Assembly: GCF_001429045.1 (NCBI RefSeq)
Contig: NZ_LMHY01000025.1
Location: forward strand, 6,040-70,039
DNA length: 64,000 nt
Reading direction: 5' to 3'
DNA from: Pseudomonas sp. Root71
GTDB taxonomy: Bacteria > Pseudomonadota > Gammaproteobacteria > Pseudomonadales > Pseudomonadaceae
In this document: one piece after another, positions 61,927 through 64,000 of the stretch
Layout: each line of letters starts with the position of its first letter
Numbering within the stretch: position 1 is the stretch's first letter
Made by a program: the position numbers and the translations under genes
The notes under the pieces: model-generated
Databases searched by the model: none
The model's input: the letters and a program-made list of their open reading frames with translations, nothing else
Told to the model about the DNA's origin: nothing

Positions 61927-62796
61927 ATGGACCGCGTGCGAAATTTACTGGAGCAAATCCAGAATCGCCTTGAAGAGCTGAACAAGGCCGAACGCAAAGT
62001 CGCCGAGGTGATCCTGCTCAACCCGCAGCAGGCCACCCGCTTCAGCATCGCCGCCCTCGCCCAGGCCGCTTCGGTCAGCGAACCGACGGTCAACCGTTTC
62101 TGCCGTTCGTTCGGCGTCAGCGGCTACCCCGAGCTCAAACTGCAACTGGCCCAGAGCCTGGCCAGTGGCGCCGCCTATGTCAGCCGTGCGGTGGAGGCCG
62201 ATGACAATCCGGAGGCCTACACCCAGAAGATCTTCGGCAGCGCCATCGCCTCCCTGGACAGCGCCTGCCAGGCACTGGACCCGAACCTGATCAGCCGTGC
62301 CGTCGACCTGCTGATCCAGGCGCGGCAAATCCACTTCTTCGGCCTCGGCGCCTCGGCCCCGGTGGCACTGGATGCGCAGCACAAGTTCTTCCGTTTCAAC
62401 CTCGCCGTCACGGCCCACGCGGATGTGCTGATGCAGCGCATGATTGCCTCGGTGGCCCATACCGGCGAGTTGTTCGTGATCATTTCCTACACCGGCCGCA
62501 CCCGCGAACTGGTGGAAGTGGCGCGCATCGCCCGGGAAAACGGTGCCTCGGTGCTTGGCCTGACCGCCGAGAACTCGCCACTGGCCAAGGCCAGTACCCT
62601 GAGCCTGAATATCCCGCTGCCGGAAGACACCGACATCTACATGCCGATGACGTCGCGGATCATCCAGCTGACCGTGCTCGACGTACTCGCCACGGGCATG
62701 ACCTTGCGTCGCGGGGTGGATTTCCAGCCGCATTTGCGCAAGATCAAGGAGAGCTTGAACGCGAGCCGGTATCCGGTGGGTGACGAGTTTAATTAG
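61927..62796 (+). CDS. hexR: HexR regulator of glucose metabolism (RpiR family)
   Basis: A 289-residue repressor. The N-terminal HTH_6 domain reads [20 protein letters not shown], then [20 protein letters not shown]; the C-terminal SIS domain binds [24 protein letters not shown] and [20 protein letters not shown]. It controls zwf-pgl-eda and itself from the shared gap. Confidence 0.96.
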   Translation: MDRVRNLLEQIQNRLEELNKAERKVAEVILLNPQQATRFSIAALAQAASVSEPTVNRFCRSFGVSGYPELKLQLAQSLASGAAYVSRAVEADDNPEAYTQKIFGSAIASLDSACQALDPNLISRAVDLLIQARQIHFFGLGASAPVALDAQHKFFRFNLAVTAHADVLMQRMIASVAHTGELFVIISYTGRTRELVEVARIARENGASVLGLTAENSPLAKASTLSLNIPLPEDTDIYMPMTSRIIQLTVLDVLATGMTLRRGVDFQPHLRKIKESLNASRYPVGDEFN

Positions 62797-62809
62797 GACG
62801 CTTCGCGCA

Positions 62810-62894
62810 AAAGATCGCAGCCTCGTTTCACTCGTCAGCTCCTACAGGTATACGCGCTTGTGTAGGAGCTGCCGAAGGCTGCGATCTTTTGATC
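62810..62894. repeat. REP pair, type B, overlapping the 3' end of the epimerase gene
   Basis: AAAAGATCGCAGCCTCGTTT and TGTAGGAGCTGCCGAAGGCT arms. The C-terminal codons of the neighbouring gene lie inside it. Confidence 0.88.
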
Positions 62895-63755
62895 TTCTTT
62901 ACACCCCCCCACCCGCGCCTGCAAACTCAAATGCGCCCGCTCCCCCGGTTTCAGGCACAGGCTGTCGGTGCCTCCACTCGCCGCTTCCACACAGACAAAT
63001 TCGGATATCTCGTTCCAGGTCACGCCGAGCAGCGGACGTGAACCGGGATGCCACACCACGGTGTCGGCCGTATCCCCGGTATCGATGCACAACGCCCGGT
63101 CCCAGGCATGGTCGTTCAACTGCAATTCGCCGTCGTGCTGGAACACCCGCTGGCATCCGCCGTCCACGCGCAATTCGCCTTCCTGCTGACAAACCTGCCG
63201 GCTCAACTGGTCGTAACCCTGCGCGCCCTCGAGCCCAGACAGCGCTATCTCACTGACATCGCCAATACGCCAGTAAGCATGCAAAGCCTGGCTCAACTGG
63301 CACGGCATGTCGTCCTGATGCTCGGTGCTCAGGCGCAATTCCATGCGTTCACCCAGGCGCGCGTGCAGGTCCACCTGCCAGTCGCACAGCTTCAGTTGCC
63401 AGTGCAATCGCACGCCATCGTCGTCACTGTTGCTGTCGAGCAGCTTCCAGTCGAGCAACCGCGCCCAGCCATGGGACGGCCAGGCGTTCTCGCTCGGATG
63501 CCGGCCATACCAGGGCCAACACACCGGCACGCCGCCACGAATGGCGCCGACCTGCGGCCACTTTGCCGCGCACCACAGCCAGGGTTTCTGGCCCTTGGGC
63601 TGGAAGTGCAGCAACTGCGCGCCCTGACGGCTGAACACCGCCTGACACAGCGGATGGTCGATCACCAGCACGTCGCGCGTCTGATAGCGCTCCCACGCGA
63701 ACACCGGACGTTCGCGCAAGGATTTGAAGAAGCGTTGTAGCGGATGCTCAAGCAT
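62835..63755 (-). CDS. glucose-6-phosphate 1-epimerase (YeaD-like)
   Basis: A 306-residue aldose-1-epimerase-fold enzyme interconverting alpha and beta glucose-6-phosphate, feeding Zwf. Motifs: GAQLLHFQPKGQKPWLW, then RGGVPVCWPWYGRHPSENAW, PSHGWARLLDW, and FVCVEAASG near the C-terminus. The last ~20 residues (KIAAFGSSYTSAYTCRS) are encoded by a REP element and are not part of the fold. The start is the ATG at MLEHPLQRF. Confidence 0.88.
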   Translation of the reverse strand: MLEHPLQRFFKSLRERPVFAWERYQTRDVLVIDHPLCQAVFSRQGAQLLHFQPKGQKPWLWCAAKWPQVGAIRGGVPVCWPWYGRHPSENAWPSHGWARLLDWKLLDSNSDDDGVRLHWQLKLCDWQVDLHARLGERMELRLSTEHQDDMPCQLSQALHAYWRIGDVSEIALSGLEGAQGYDQLSRQVCQQEGELRVDGGCQRVFQHDGELQLNDHAWDRALCIDTGDTADTVVWHPGSRPLLGVTWNEISEFVCVEAASGGTDSLCLKPGERAHLSLQARVGGCKEDQKIAAFGSSYTSAYTCRS

Positions 63756-63801
63756 GTGCCACGGTCCTGAAATCAACTGTCACCGGGGTGCGCGGCCCGC
63801 A

Positions 63802-63830
63802 AAAAAAAGCGGACAGCCATGGCTGTCCGC
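63802..63830 (-). terminator. terminator of the porin gene
   Basis: GCGGACAGCC and GGCTGTCCGC pair over ten bases; on the minus strand eight T's follow. Confidence 0.92.
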
Positions 63831-63868
63831 AAATATGCGCACATGGAGAGAAGCTTATCGCAGACGCG

Positions 63869-64000
63869 TTAGAACACCGACTGAATTTTCAGGCCGGCCA
63901 CCAGCGCGTTGTCGACTTCATCCACACCACCCGGGTGCGTGACGTATTGCAGGTTGGGACGTACGGTCAGCCAGTTGGTCACGTGGAAGCCGTAGTTGAT
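63869..64000 (-). CDS. oprB: carbohydrate porin OprB, C-terminal end
   Basis: The last 43 codons of an outer-membrane barrel: INYGFHVTNWLTVRPNLQYV, then THPGG and a final strand ending in Phe (GLKIQSVF), the usual C-terminal signal of outer-membrane proteins. The sequence and its neighbours match OprB, the glucose-inducible porin. The rest lies beyond the right edge. Confidence 0.88.
   Translation of the reverse strand: MNYGFHVTNWLTVRPNLQYVTHPGGVDEVDNALVAGLKIQSVF

Overview
The window reads as a chromosomal segment of a Pseudomonas of the fluorescens group. Support comes from the gene content (acs, nrdB, the divergent zwf-pgl-eda / hexR block next to a glucose-6-phosphate epimerase and an OprB porin, the fadD1/fadD2 pair beside a lipase-like hydrolase and a MaoC hydratase, gluconate transporter/kinase/GntR) and from two families of Pseudomonas REP palindromes in many intergenic gaps: type A (core GTGGGAGCGAGCTTGCTCGCGA or its GCGGGCTTGCTCGC variant) and type B (core GTAGGAGCTGCCGAAGGCTGCGATC). 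All identifications are from reading sequence and motifs; nothing was searched against a database.

Layout. 1-4 kb: the 5' end of acs on the minus strand, whose first 24 codons and leader are tandemly duplicated; two small exported proteins; nrdB. 4-11.4 kb: an accessory block with a Bro-N protein behind a possible RNA switch, an McrB-McrC restriction pair, and a 1167-residue protein joining a phospholipase-C-type phosphoesterase, an alpha/beta-hydrolase-like middle and a metacaspase-like C-terminus. 11.4-16 kb: an AT-rich island unlike its surroundings, holding an iron/2-oxoglutarate oxygenase gene cut by one in-frame TAA, a glutamate-racemase-like enzyme and an MFS transporter, followed by a decayed partial copy of a gene that is intact at 18.2 kb.

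16-36 kb: mostly ordinary pseudomonad genes for transport, regulation and small enzymes: SulP permease, two small HTH proteins behind a LexA-like box, MBL hydrolase/TetR, LysR/glutamine-amidotransferase-like/ABM module, GlpQ-like phosphodiesterase, PepSY protein, ZntB, an oxygenase-TylF methyltransferase pair, a PACE pump with a divergent LysR regulator, an ECF42-type sigma factor with YCII and SnoaL partners, acetyltransferases and a LysE-like exporter. 36-50 kb: AlaC, the gluconate genes with three matching operator-like sites, a GST, a soluble PAS-PAS-MCP protein like BdlA, a periplasmic binding protein translationally coupled to an ECF sigma factor, a PhnD-like protein, a desaturase, a 36-residue lysine-rich protein, peptide deformylase and a YihY-type membrane protein.

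50-64 kb: fatty-acid and sugar metabolism. fadD1 and fadD2 activate fatty acids, with the hydrolase and the MaoC hydratase divergent from them. At the right end, glucose enters by OprB, the epimerase interconverts glucose-6-phosphate anomers, and Zwf, Pgl and Eda supply the Entner-Doudoroff route under HexR, whose operator-like site lies in the zwf-hexR gap; Edd is not in the window.

The most unusual items are the phosphoesterase-hydrolase-metacaspase fusion next to McrBC, the oxygenase-racemase-transporter island with its nonsense codon, the sigma factor coupled to a binding protein, the acs 5' duplication, and a roughly 17-base element found inside REP sequences at three places.
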